Positions 1 through 6,402 of a stretch of DNA of 22,738 nucleotides are shown here, piece after piece. The DNA lies in assembly GCA_964541375.1 (NCBI GenBank), contig CAZIPT010000029.1, forward strand, positions 1 to 22,738, in the 5' to 3' direction. Below the pieces are notes generated by a model that did not search any database, had not been told where the DNA came from, and saw nothing but the letters and a program-made list of their open reading frames with translations. How positions within the stretch are numbered: the stretch's first letter is position 1; every line of letters begins with the position of its first letter. This stretch comes from JBAXEO01 sp964541375. GTDB lineage: Bacteria; Actinomycetota; Coriobacteriia; Anaerosomatales; JAAXUF01. A program made the translations under genes and the position numbers.

Positions 1-26
1 AGGTTCGATCCCTATACGGCCCACCA
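1..26 (+). tRNA. tRNA 3' end (partial, isotype not determinable)
   Basis: The first 26 bases read as the 3' part of a tRNA cut by the window edge. The T-arm shows an AGG/CCT stem around a TTCGATC loop (4-10). It is followed by the 3' acceptor strand ACGGCCC (16-22), discriminator A and an encoded CCA. The implied 5' acceptor strand, GGGCCGT, would fit tRNA-Ile among others, but the anticodon lies outside the window. A terminator hairpin follows at once. Confidence 0.75.
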
Positions 27-40
27 TGATCTTCACGAAA

Positions 41-69
41 GCAGGTTCCGATTCTGGGGCCAGCTTTTT
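41..69 (+). terminator. Rho-independent terminator of the tRNA
   Basis: GCAGGTTCC (41-49) pairs with GGGGCCAGC (56-64) across a GATTCT loop, with two G-U pairs and one A/A mismatch. Five T residues follow (65-69). The position, 15 bases after the tRNA CCA, fits a transcription terminator. Confidence 0.65.
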
Positions 70-159
70 GTGTTCTAGACTGGCAACGCAGGCTCGAGCC
101 GCCCGGGCCAGGTCGCTTCAATGAAGGGTGCAGTCGTGTCGAACCGCGAGGGAACGGTC

Positions 160-960
160 ATGCGTGGTGCGGTTCGATTCGTGCCGTGCGTCGTATGGCG
201 GGTGCTGATTCTTGCACTTGGCACAGCGCTCCTCCTGCCGGGTCCGGTGGTGGCTGCTAGCGCCGAGGATTCTTCCGTCCCGGCGACCTCGACTCCCCCG
301 ACGCCCTCAATCCCGACGCCCGTCGGCTTCCCCGTCAAGAGGTTCCTTGGCAAGCCTATTCATCGGGTCGGGACGGCGAAAAGAGAAGTGGCGATCACGT
401 TCGATGACGGCCCCTCGCCGCAGACCGATGAGATCGTCCGAATACTCAGCAAGTCGGGCGTTCATGCGACGTTCTTCTTTTGTGGCCGTAGTGTTCGAGG
501 GCGGGGAGTCGACGATGTCCGGTCAGCTGCCCTGTCCGGCAACGATGTGGGGAACCACACCTTTCACCACCGGGTGTTGAAGGGCGTGAGCACTCGGCTT
601 GTGCGGACTGAGATTGACTCCAACCAGAGGGTCCTGGGGGAAGTTCTCGGCTACCAGCCTCGTTTCGTCCGCCCGCGGTCCGGTCTCTACAGCCCGGCCG
701 CGCTCCGAGAGATGAAGTCGCGGAAGCTGGTGCTTGTCGAGTGGAGCACGAGCGCGGGCGATGCAGGCGCGCGACCGCCGGTCTCCAAGATTGTGCGCAA
801 CGCCACCTCAGGCGTGGGGCCGGGCTCGATCATCCTCCTGCATGAGACCAATCCCGATACCGTGCGCGCGCTCCCGAGAGTTCTGGCCGTTCTGAAGAAG
901 CGGAACCTCAAGCCGGTGACTATGTCGCAACTGCTGAGTGACGCACGGTCGTCTCGCTAG
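160..960 (+). CDS. Exported polysaccharide deacetylase (NodB/CE4 family)
   Basis: Predicted metal-dependent de-N-acetylase acting on peptidoglycan or another N-acetylated glycan outside the membrane. Start ATG 160 is preferred because GAGGGA precedes it; an in-frame ATG at 121 lacks a clear ribosome site. From 160 the protein has 266 residues: a basic N-terminus, hydrophobic signal or anchor (about residues 12-33), a Pro/Ser/Thr-rich linker (about 38-58), then the NodB domain. Visible motifs, counted from 160: TFDDGP (80-85, catalytic base and metal Asp), HTFHH (133-137, metal His pair), RPRSG (171-175, usually RPPxG) and LLHE (226-229, catalytic His region). It stands alone between a tRNA and an HD-GYP gene. 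The family is firm; the substrate is unknown. Confidence 0.9.
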   Translation: MRGAVRFVPCVVWRVLILALGTALLLPGPVVAASAEDSSVPATSTPPTPSIPTPVGFPVKRFLGKPIHRVGTAKREVAITFDDGPSPQTDEIVRILSKSGVHATFFFCGRSVRGRGVDDVRSAALSGNDVGNHTFHHRVLKGVSTRLVRTEIDSNQRVLGEVLGYQPRFVRPRSGLYSPAALREMKSRKLVLVEWSTSAGDAGARPPVSKIVRNATSGVGPGSIILLHETNPDTVRALPRVLAVLKKRNLKPVTMSQLLSDARSSR

Positions 961-1140
961 ACCATCAGGGGTAAGGGAATGGGCTCGATTCCGTGGCCGC
1001 CTCCCGTGAAAAGTATCCCCGGCCCTCAATCCCAAGGTCACAGGCTCGCGTCCGCCCTCTCACCATCCCTCGGTAGAAAGCCAGCGTCGCTAGTCTCGGC
1101 GGCAGTTTGTGGGTAGAACAAGTACGGGGACGGATTTGAC

Positions 1141-1167
1141 GGTGACCGCCGTTAGGGGGCGGCCACC
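1141..1167 (+). promoter_or_regulatory. Strong hairpin upstream of the PocR/HD-GYP gene
   Basis: GGTGACCGCC (1141-1150) pairs with GGCGGCCACC (1158-1167), one A/C mismatch, 7-base loop. A TTGACG hexamer (1136-1141) abuts it, but no matching -10 lies 16-18 bases further on. No T-run follows. It may be a 5' leader hairpin, an operator, or the terminator of the deacetylase gene. The rest of the 293-base gap (961-1253) holds no gene or convincing promoter that I can see. Confidence 0.35.
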
Positions 1168-1253
1168 GGGCGAGAGACATCGTGTATCGACATGGTCCGG
1201 CAGCCGGGCCTTGCCGTCGTCAGACAGCAGGAAGAACGGCAGGTGCTGCGCGG

Positions 1254-4022
1254 ATGAGCATTCAACAGTCGGAGTCTCAGCCTGCGACTCAGCGGCGTTC
1301 TTCGGCGCCTCTGTCTGCCGATGTAGGCGTTCGGAGTCTCGCCGACATCGTCGATATTCCCTCAATCCAGCTTCTCATGGACGATTTCAACGCGCTCACC
1401 GGACTTCCCATCGGTTTGATCGACGTCCAAGGCACGATACTCGTGGCCACCGGCTGGCAGGACGTCTGCACCAAGTTCCATCGGGTGGACGCGCGGACAC
1501 GGGCACGATGCGAGGCCAGCGACTTGGCTCTCTCACGGGGCATTCCGCAAGGGGAGATTCGCGCTCACAGGTGTGAGAACGGCATGTGGGACATCGTGAC
1601 CCCCCTGTACGTCAAGGGTCTCCACCTGGCAAACATCTTCGTCGGTCAGTTCTTCTACGAAGACGAGGAGCCGGACCTTGCATTCTTCGAGTCTCAGGCG
1701 GGAGAGTTCGGTTTCGACAAAACGGAGTACCTGGATGCGGTTCGCCGTGTTCCCACGTTCGACCGTCGAACGGTGGAGGCACTCATGCAGTTCTACGTGC
1801 GATTGGCGGAACAGATCGCGCAGATCGGACTCAAGAACCTCGTCCTGACACTGGCCATCGAGGAGCGAATAGCCGCCGAGGAGGAGTTGCGCGCCACCCA
1901 GGAGCGCTATCGGGCCATCAGTACGAACACACCTGACCACATCGTCATGCAGGACAGGGATCTCCGATATACGCTTGTGGTGAATCCGCAGCTTGGTCTC
2001 ACCGAGGCCGACTACATCGGCAAGACCGACGCGGACATCCTGGGGGCTGCCGACGCGGAGAAGCTGACCGCAATCAAGCGGAGTGTCCTGGCAAGCGGCG
2101 AACCGTTCGAGCTGGAAGACTCCGTGGTCAACCTCGATGGTCAGGTCGAGTACTTCAGCGGGACGTATGTGCCATTGCGCGACTTCGGGGGAGAGCCCAC
2201 CGGGTTGGTCGGCTACTTCCGAAACGTCACCGAACGTCGTAGCTGGGAGCATGCGCTGGAGCAAAGTGAGGAAAAGTTCCGGTACCTCTTCGACCATTCT
2301 CCTGTGGCGAAATCATTGACCAGGCCGTCGGGAGAGATTGAGGTCAATCAGGCTTTCCTGGACATGCTGGGATACTCCCGACATGAGATTGATGATCTGG
2401 CGACGTGGCAGTCGCTGACCCACCCCGATGATGTTGCGGCGTCGAATGAGGTCATCGAATCTCTCGTGTCCGGAGTCAAGAACACGGCCCGATTCGAGAA
2501 GCGGTATCTGCGAAAGGATGGTTCGATCGTCCACACGGAGCTCTTCACAAGGCTCCGCCGCCATTCCGACGGCAGCCCTGACTACTTCATGACGACAGTC
2601 TTCGACGTCTCTGAACGCAAGAAGATAGAGGCCGAGCGTGCGGAGCACGAGGCACGGCTACAGGCTCTCCTGGACAATGCGCCGTACGGCGCACACATGT
2701 ACGAGCTCGAAGACGGGGACCGGTTGGTCTTTGTCGGCTACAACAGCCGCGCCGAGGAGATCCTGGGCATGGAGCACTCGGCGCTTCTCGGCCGGACTCT
2801 GGAAGAGGCGTTTCCAGGCAACGTCGGCACGGACACCCCGGGGGAGTACCGGAGAGTTGCCCGGGAGGGTGGAACTTGGGAGACAGAGCAGTACTCATAC
2901 GATGCCGAGGGCATCGCTGGCGTATTCGACGTCTACGCGTTCTCATTTGGACCCAATCGAGTCTCCGTGTTCTTCAGAGACGTGACCGAGAAGCGCAGGC
3001 TTGAACACGAGCTGCAGAAGACCAGCGCCACCCTGCAGGCCGCACTGGATCAGAGCCCGGCCGGCATTGCGATCGCCGACGCTCCTGACGGGAAACTGAA
3101 GTACGTCAACGACGCGGGATTGCAGATGCGGGGGAAGTCTCGGCAAGAGATCGTCGATGGGGTCGGGTTAGAGGGTTACGTTGCCAGTTGGCAGCTCCTG
3201 GACCTGGACGGACGGCCGCTTCGGCCTGAAGAAGTGCCGCTTGCGCGTGCGGTCATGTTCGGCGAGAAGGTGAGCAGCGAATTCATCATTCGACGTGACG
3301 ACGGAGAGGACAGGGTCGTTCTCGGCAACGCCGCTCCGATCGTCGACGAAGACGGCAGTATCGAAGCCGGAATCGTGGTATTCACCGACTTGACCGATCT
3401 GAAGCAAACCGAAAGCGATCTAGTCACTACAAACGAGCGGCTCGAGGTCCTGTTGAGGAGCCTCACCGAGACGCTCGGCAAGGTAGCCGAGACCCGCGAC
3501 CCTTACACCCAGGGACATGAGGAGCGAGTTGCGGCATTGTCACGAACCTTGGCAGTCGAACTGGGGCTCTCGTCCGACGAGACAGATGCAGTGGAGTCGG
3601 CAGCGTTGATCCACGATATCGGGAAGTTGAGCGTTCCGGCCGAAATCTTGTCCAAACCGGGGAAGCTCTCGGACGTTGAATTCGAGCTCATTCGTGGTCA
3701 CTCGCAGTCAGGGTACGAGATTCTCAAGCGGATCCCGTTCTCCTGGCCGCTCGCCGACATCGTCTTGCAGCATCACGAGAGGATGGACGGATCCGGATAC
3801 CCCAGCGGGCTCCAAGGCGATGACATTCTGTTCGCGTCCAGGATCATCGCGGTCGCCGATGTGGTGGAGGCGATGTCTTCCCACCGCCCGTATCGGCCAG
3901 CGCTAGGAATCGATGCGGCCATGAGTGAGATCACGAGTAGCTCCGGGAAGTACGACCCACTGGTTGTGGATGCGTGCGAGCGGCTGCATGCAGAGGGGCG
4001 ATTGGCCGGGTTTCTGACATAG
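1254..4022 (+). CDS. PocR-PAS(x4)-HD-GYP signalling protein, putative c-di-GMP phosphodiesterase
   Basis: Predicted cytoplasmic sensor that hydrolyses cyclic di-GMP. Start ATG 1254 (922 aa) follows AGGAAG and AGG boxes; an in-frame GTG at 1182 would add 24 residues of poor, shadow-like composition. Domains in order, counted from 1254: PocR (about 28-196), with FHRV, CENGMWDIVTP and GQFFYEDE signatures and cysteines 72, 86 and 107; four PAS domains (about 217-328, 338-456, 466-580, 591-720); and HD-GYP (about 730-920) with HDIGK, HHERMDGSGYP and ADVVEAMSSHRPYR. PocR is a predicted sensor of small organic compounds, known from the propanediol regulator. The Glu four residues before the first HD-GYP His, a third-metal ligand in some members, is Tyr here (DPYTQGH), so a two-metal site is inferred. 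No TM segment is seen. PAS2 and PAS4 have close copies in the HD-GYP gene at 17318. A 21-codon ORF (1192-1257) overlaps the ATG as ATGA and could couple translation. Confidence 0.9.
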   Translation: MSIQQSESQPATQRRSSAPLSADVGVRSLADIVDIPSIQLLMDDFNALTGLPIGLIDVQGTILVATGWQDVCTKFHRVDARTRARCEASDLALSRGIPQGEIRAHRCENGMWDIVTPLYVKGLHLANIFVGQFFYEDEEPDLAFFESQAGEFGFDKTEYLDAVRRVPTFDRRTVEALMQFYVRLAEQIAQIGLKNLVLTLAIEERIAAEEELRATQERYRAISTNTPDHIVMQDRDLRYTLVVNPQLGLTEADYIGKTDADILGAADAEKLTAIKRSVLASGEPFELEDSVVNLDGQVEYFSGTYVPLRDFGGEPTGLVGYFRNVTERRSWEHALEQSEEKFRYLFDHSPVAKSLTRPSGEIEVNQAFLDMLGYSRHEIDDLATWQSLTHPDDVAASNEVIESLVSGVKNTARFEKRYLRKDGSIVHTELFTRLRRHSDGSPDYFMTTVFDVSERKKIEAERAEHEARLQALLDNAPYGAHMYELEDGDRLVFVGYNSRAEEILGMEHSALLGRTLEEAFPGNVGTDTPGEYRRVAREGGTWETEQYSYDAEGIAGVFDVYAFSFGPNRVSVFFRDVTEKRRLEHELQKTSATLQAALDQSPAGIAIADAPDGKLKYVNDAGLQMRGKSRQEIVDGVGLEGYVASWQLLDLDGRPLRPEEVPLARAVMFGEKVSSEFIIRRDDGEDRVVLGNAAPIVDEDGSIEAGIVVFTDLTDLKQTESDLVTTNERLEVLLRSLTETLGKVAETRDPYTQGHEERVAALSRTLAVELGLSSDETDAVESAALIHDIGKLSVPAEILSKPGKLSDVEFELIRGHSQSGYEILKRIPFSWPLADIVLQHHERMDGSGYPSGLQGDDILFASRIIAVADVVEAMSSHRPYRPALGIDAAMSEITSSSGKYDPLVVDACERLHAEGRLAGFLT
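3033..3410 (+). repeat. PAS module copied in the HD-GYP gene at 17318 (copy 1)
   Basis: The fourth PAS of this protein (AALDQSPAGIAIADAP ... KQTE) is about 70% identical by hand count (about 90 of 127 residues) to the third PAS of the protein at 17318, encoded at 18323-18703. Similarity is much lower between other PAS domains of the two proteins, so this looks like duplication or exchange of one module. Confidence 0.75.
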
Positions 4023-4129
4023 TCGCGTCCACGCCGCAACGGTGGCAGGGGTGACTCGGAATCGCCGGGCGGAGCTCACGTAGCTGTAGTCACGCGCAAC
4101 CTGTCGGCGAGACCGGCCCACACAATCGA

Positions 4130-4156
4130 GCAGGGCCCCGAGACTTGGGGCCCTGC
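4130..4156. terminator. Bidirectional terminator-like hairpin between convergent genes
   Basis: GCAGGGCCCC (4130-4139) and GGGGCCCTGC (4147-4156) form a perfect 10-bp stem with a 7-base loop, between the ends of the HD-GYP gene and the minus-strand CDGSH gene. No T-run follows on either strand, so it may need Rho or act only as a 3' stabiliser. Nothing else is seen in 4023-4199. Confidence 0.55.
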
Positions 4157-4199
4157 CAGAGTGTTCGATCCGTCCGAGCTACCACTCGATTTCGAGCTG

Positions 4200-4445
4200 C
4201 TACTCGATTCCGAGATGCGATCCGTCACAGTACGGCGGGTTCTTGGTGAGTCCGCAGTTGCAGATGGCCACTGACCCGGCCTCCTTGATCTCGAACGGAA
4301 GCGGGTCGATGCCGCTGCCGGCGTGGGAGCCATCGCAGAAAGGCACGTTCCTGGTCTTGCCGCACTGGCACCAGGCATACGTGCCCGGCTCCAACTCGGT
4401 CACCATCGGATGGGTTGCCGCCGTGTCGTTCTCAAACCGGGTCAT
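4200..4445 (-). CDS. Double CDGSH iron-sulfur domain protein
   Basis: Small 81-residue protein with two tandem CDGSH (mitoNEET-like) motifs: CQCGKTRNVPFCDGSH (26-41) and CNCGLTKNPPYCDGSH (62-77). Each supplies the Cys-Cys-Cys-His set that binds a redox-active, acid-labile [2Fe-2S] cluster. The start is the ATG at 4443-4445 because GAGGAGAG lies just upstream on the minus strand; a longer in-frame start at 4502 would lack this. There is no signal peptide or TM, so it is cytosolic. It is divergent from the iron permease gene, which suggests iron homeostasis or Fe-S transfer. The exact partner is unknown; the family call is firm. Confidence 0.93.
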   Translation of the reverse strand: MTRFENDTAATHPMVTELEPGTYAWCQCGKTRNVPFCDGSHAGSGIDPLPFEIKEAGSVAICNCGLTKNPPYCDGSHLGIE

Positions 4446-4484
4446 CGGTCTCTCCTCGCTCTCGGAGTCACACAAACTCGTCCA

Positions 4485-4502
4485 CTCCTTCTCTATGCCC
4501 AA
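4485..4502 (-). promoter_or_regulatory. TTGGGCATA box upstream of the CDGSH gene
   Basis: On the minus strand TTGGGCATAGAGAAGGAG lies about 40 bases before the CDGSH start. Its GGGCATAGAGAAG core matches 12 of 13 bases with GGGCATAGAGTAG upstream of the protease gene (5473-5485), and the shorter TTGGGCATA recurs upstream of the TPR regulator (6270-6278). It may be a regulator site or part of a promoter. Confidence 0.35.
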
Positions 4503-4519
4503 TCGCCTCCCGTCCGGGT

Positions 4520-4540
4520 ACTACGCGCCGGGGGCGTAGT
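4520..4540. repeat. Inverted repeat in the CDGSH/iron permease divergent region
   Basis: ACTACGC (4520-4526) and GCGTAGT (4534-4540) form a perfect 7-bp inverted repeat with a GC-rich 7-base centre. It sits upstream of both divergent genes, just before the TTGACA element. It may be a second operator or a leader hairpin of the minus-strand transcript. Confidence 0.35.
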
Positions 4541-4553
4541 CCCAAGGTGCCCG

Positions 4554-4582
4554 TTGACACCATTCGACGCAGGACTTAGTAT
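4554..4582 (+). promoter_or_regulatory. Sigma70-like promoter of the iron permease gene
   Basis: A consensus -35 TTGACA (4554-4559) is followed after exactly 17 bases by TAGTAT (4577-4582), 4 of 6 matches to TATAAT. The predicted transcript would start near 4590 and carry a leader of about 65 bases before the ATG at 4655. This is the clearest promoter in the window. Confidence 0.7.
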
Positions 4583-4590
4583 GTACTAAG
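4575..4590. promoter_or_regulatory. Palindromic operator overlapping the iron permease -10 element
   Basis: CTTAGTATGTACTAAG is a perfect inverted repeat (7-bp arms, 2-base centre) lying over the -10 hexamer and the expected start point, the normal place for a repressor site. The TTAG...CTAA ends recall DtxR/IdeR boxes, but those are 19 bases long with GG/CC inside, so the identity of the repressor is open. Iron control is inferred from the downstream permease. Confidence 0.6.
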
Positions 4591-4654
4591 CAAGGGAAGT
4601 AGAGCGAGCAAATATACCGGATAGAAGTGCTCGCGACGTAGAGGAGAGACAGGC

Positions 4655-5419
4655 ATGCTACAGGCGATTTCAATCACCGTCCGAGAAGGCTTTGAGGCCG
4701 CGCTGGTCATCGGCATCATGCTCACCTATGTGTCCAAGAGTGGGCGTAGCGCACTCAGGCCTCCCATTCTTTGGGGTGCCTTCTCGGCGGTCGTTCTCAG
4801 CGTGGGCGTGGCATTGGGGATCAACGCGCTGGGAATCAGCGCCGAGAATCCTGCGGTTGAAGGTGCGCTCTATTTGATCGCCGCCGTCTTCGTCATGTCG
4901 ATGGTCGTCTGGATGTGGCGCACCAGCGGCGATGTCGCGCGCAGCGTCTCCGAGGGCATCGATCGCGCATCGGCGACCACGTCTGGTGCGAGCGTCGCGG
5001 TTGCCGCCGTCGCGTTCTTCATGATCGCCCGCGAGGGCATCGAGACGGTGCTCTTCTTGGCCGCGAACACGCTCGACCAGGGCCTGGTGCCCACGCTGAT
5101 CGGCGCGACGATCGGTCTGGGCCTCGCGGTGGGTCTTGGCGCAGCGATCTACTACGGCGCCGCCAAGATCGACATGAAGATCTTCTTCGCCGCAACCTCG
5201 ATCGCCCTGCTCCTGCTGGCGGCGCGGTTTCTGGGCATCGGAGTTCTCGCACTTGGCGAGGCCGGCGCCTACGGGCTGCCGGACGCCGCCATGGAAGGGC
5301 TCGAGATGCTCGAGAAGGGTGCGCTGGCCAGCGTCGTCAGCCTGGCGGTCATCGCGTTGCCTCTCGGCGCCATCGGCTGGTCCCTGCTCAGGCACCGTCC
5401 GATGCACCGCGCTGCCTAG
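4655..5419 (+). CDS. FTR1/EfeU-family iron permease
   Basis: Predicted high-affinity iron transporter of the inner membrane, 254 residues with about seven hydrophobic segments. Both family-defining REGxE motifs are present: REGFE at 10-14 and REGIE at 126-130, each opening a TM helix; these Arg/Glu residues bind iron in transit. Start ATG 4655 has GAGGAGAG upstream. No EfeO- or EfeB-like partner or fused cupredoxin domain is adjacent, so the source of iron oxidation is unclear. Expression is probably repressed through the palindrome over its promoter. A GC-rich hairpin follows the stop. Confidence 0.92.
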   Translation: MLQAISITVREGFEAALVIGIMLTYVSKSGRSALRPPILWGAFSAVVLSVGVALGINALGISAENPAVEGALYLIAAVFVMSMVVWMWRTSGDVARSVSEGIDRASATTSGASVAVAAVAFFMIAREGIETVLFLAANTLDQGLVPTLIGATIGLGLAVGLGAAIYYGAAKIDMKIFFAATSIALLLLAARFLGIGVLALGEAGAYGLPDAAMEGLEMLEKGALASVVSLAVIALPLGAIGWSLLRHRPMHRAA

Positions 5420-5442
5420 CGTGCGCGTCATGGTGGCCAGGA

Positions 5443-5458
5443 GCCCCCGCGCGGGGGT
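5443..5458 (+). terminator. GC-rich hairpin after the iron permease gene
   Basis: CCCCC (5444-5448) pairs with GGGGG (5453-5457) around GCGC, plus a G-T pair at the base. It lies 24 bases after the stop. No T-run follows, so termination would be inefficient or Rho-aided. Confidence 0.4.
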
Positions 5459-5471
5459 GATCGGCGAAATG

Positions 5472-5603
5472 TGGGCATAGAGTAGAGGGGGATATCAAAC
5501 CGTTCGCCGACGGGCAGACCGGTACCTGTGCTTCGGCACACATGATGGGGGAATCGGGCTCGTGTACCATCACATCAGCCACCGGCACTCCGGTGCGCTG
5601 CAT
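5472..5603 (+). repeat. Promoter-leader-start duplication, copy A (metalloprotease)
   Basis: This segment aligns with 6271-6402 through the TGGGCATA/GGGGATA boxes, the leader (42 of 58 bases identical by hand over 5500-5557), the ribosome site GATGGGGGAATCGG, the GTG start, and the first 14 codons in the same frame (SHRxxGAL in both). The leader includes a UUCG-capped hairpin, TGTGC/GCACA (5527-5540), that is weak in copy B. The direct boxes GGGCATA (5473-5479) and GGGGATA (5488-5494) are possible regulator sites. Confidence 0.7.
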
Positions 5604-6239
5604 GAAGTGTTCTCCGTTTTCTCACTCGCGCTAGCCCTCGCCGCGACGGTCGCTGTTGCGCTAAACACCTTCTCTAACCGAGGCGGCGCCAATCTGGGCG
5701 AACTCATGGCGCATTCCATTCTTGTGGTGCCCCATCGCCAGGGGATCAGGGTCCACGGGACGCCCGGCCAACGGGCGGCGGTCAGACAGGCGTTGGATCA
5801 GATCGACTCCCCGGCGGTCAGTGCCGGGCTCGCGGTCGTGGTGACAAGCCCCGGCAGCCTTCCACCGCACGTGGCCGGATGCTACAGCGTCATGGACAAC
5901 CGCATCAGCCTGAGCAGCGACATCGTCGACGAACCTTCCCAGCGGTCTCTTGTCAGGGTTCTTGCCCACGAGGTGGGCCACATGTTCGACTACCTCTATC
6001 TCGATGATGCCGCCCGTCGGGAGTACCTGTCCCTGCGCGGATTCCCCGCAGGTACAGACTGGCCCGGTGAGGGCGGCGACTGGGCATCGCGTCCAATCGA
6101 GGACTTCGCCGAGGTCTACGCGGTGTTGGCGACCGCGCCGTCGCAGTTGCCGATCGCGACCGACGCCGGCAGGACCGGTGACCCTCAGCGGATCAAGGAG
6201 CTCATCGCCTTGCACGAGCCGGCAGCCGCAGGTCGGTAG
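5562..6239 (+). CDS. Membrane-anchored zinc metalloprotease, ATLF/PPEP-like HExGH family (paralogue 1)
   Basis: Predicted gluzincin-type endopeptidase, 225 residues. An N-terminal hydrophobic segment (about 16-36) anchors or exports it, and the catalytic domain is probably outside the membrane. H136-E-V-G-H140 supplies two Zn ligands and the base. EDFAE (180-184), 44 residues later, resembles the third-ligand EFFAE motif of anthrax lethal factor and Pro-Pro endopeptidases. The GTG start at 5562 is chosen because it aligns with the GTG of the downstream regulator behind the same GATGGGGGAATCGG site. The body is clearly paralogous to the protein at 8063 (shared LAHExGHMFD, FPxGTDW, DFAEVY, PIAT), but the first 15 residues are instead related to the regulator's N-terminus. 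Substrate unknown. Confidence 0.8.
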   Translation: MYHHISHRHSGALHEVFSVFSLALALAATVAVALNTFSNRGGANLGELMAHSILVVPHRQGIRVHGTPGQRAAVRQALDQIDSPAVSAGLAVVVTSPGSLPPHVAGCYSVMDNRISLSSDIVDEPSQRSLVRVLAHEVGHMFDYLYLDDAARREYLSLRGFPAGTDWPGEGGDWASRPIEDFAEVYAVLATAPSQLPIATDAGRTGDPQRIKELIALHEPAAAGR

Positions 6240-6270
6240 GCGAGCTCCAGCGGCGTACTTCCGCCTGATT

Positions 6271-6402
6271 TGGGCATACATGACGTGGGATACCTAGCCG
6301 TCCGCCGAGAGGCAGTCTGGCACCTGCGCTCTGGGCATGCCGATGGGGGAATCGGAGTTCGTGGACCGCGACGATAGCCACCGGGGAACCGGTGCGCTAC
6401 TC
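6271..6402 (+). repeat. Promoter-leader-start duplication, copy B (TPR regulator)
   Basis: Counterpart of 5472-5603. TGGGCATA (6271-6278) and TGGGATA (6286-6292) form a spaced direct repeat about 69 bases before the GTG start at 6361, as in copy A (68 bases). The ribosome site GATGGGGGAATCGG is identical. GCAG/CTGC can pair in the leader where copy A has GCAG/CTGT, a pairing-preserving change. Confidence 0.7.

Noticed and set aside
1533..2297. Long minus-strand open frame (254 codons) opposite the PocR/HD-GYP gene
   Set aside because: It lies entirely inside a well-supported gene on the other strand; GC-rich coding DNA commonly gives such antisense frames, and its product shows no domain.
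4323..4589. Plus-strand frame over the CDGSH gene and the iron permease promoter
   Set aside because: It overlaps the convincing minus-strand CDGSH gene and runs across the promoter and palindrome; no motif seen.
5495..5545. CAAACC ... GGGCAGACC in the protease leader, at first like a c-di-GMP-I (GEMM) riboswitch
   Set aside because: The conserved GEMM core (GAAA tetraloop, GGGACGCAAAGCC, tetraloop receptor) is not present, and copy B of the leader does not keep the CAAACC segment.
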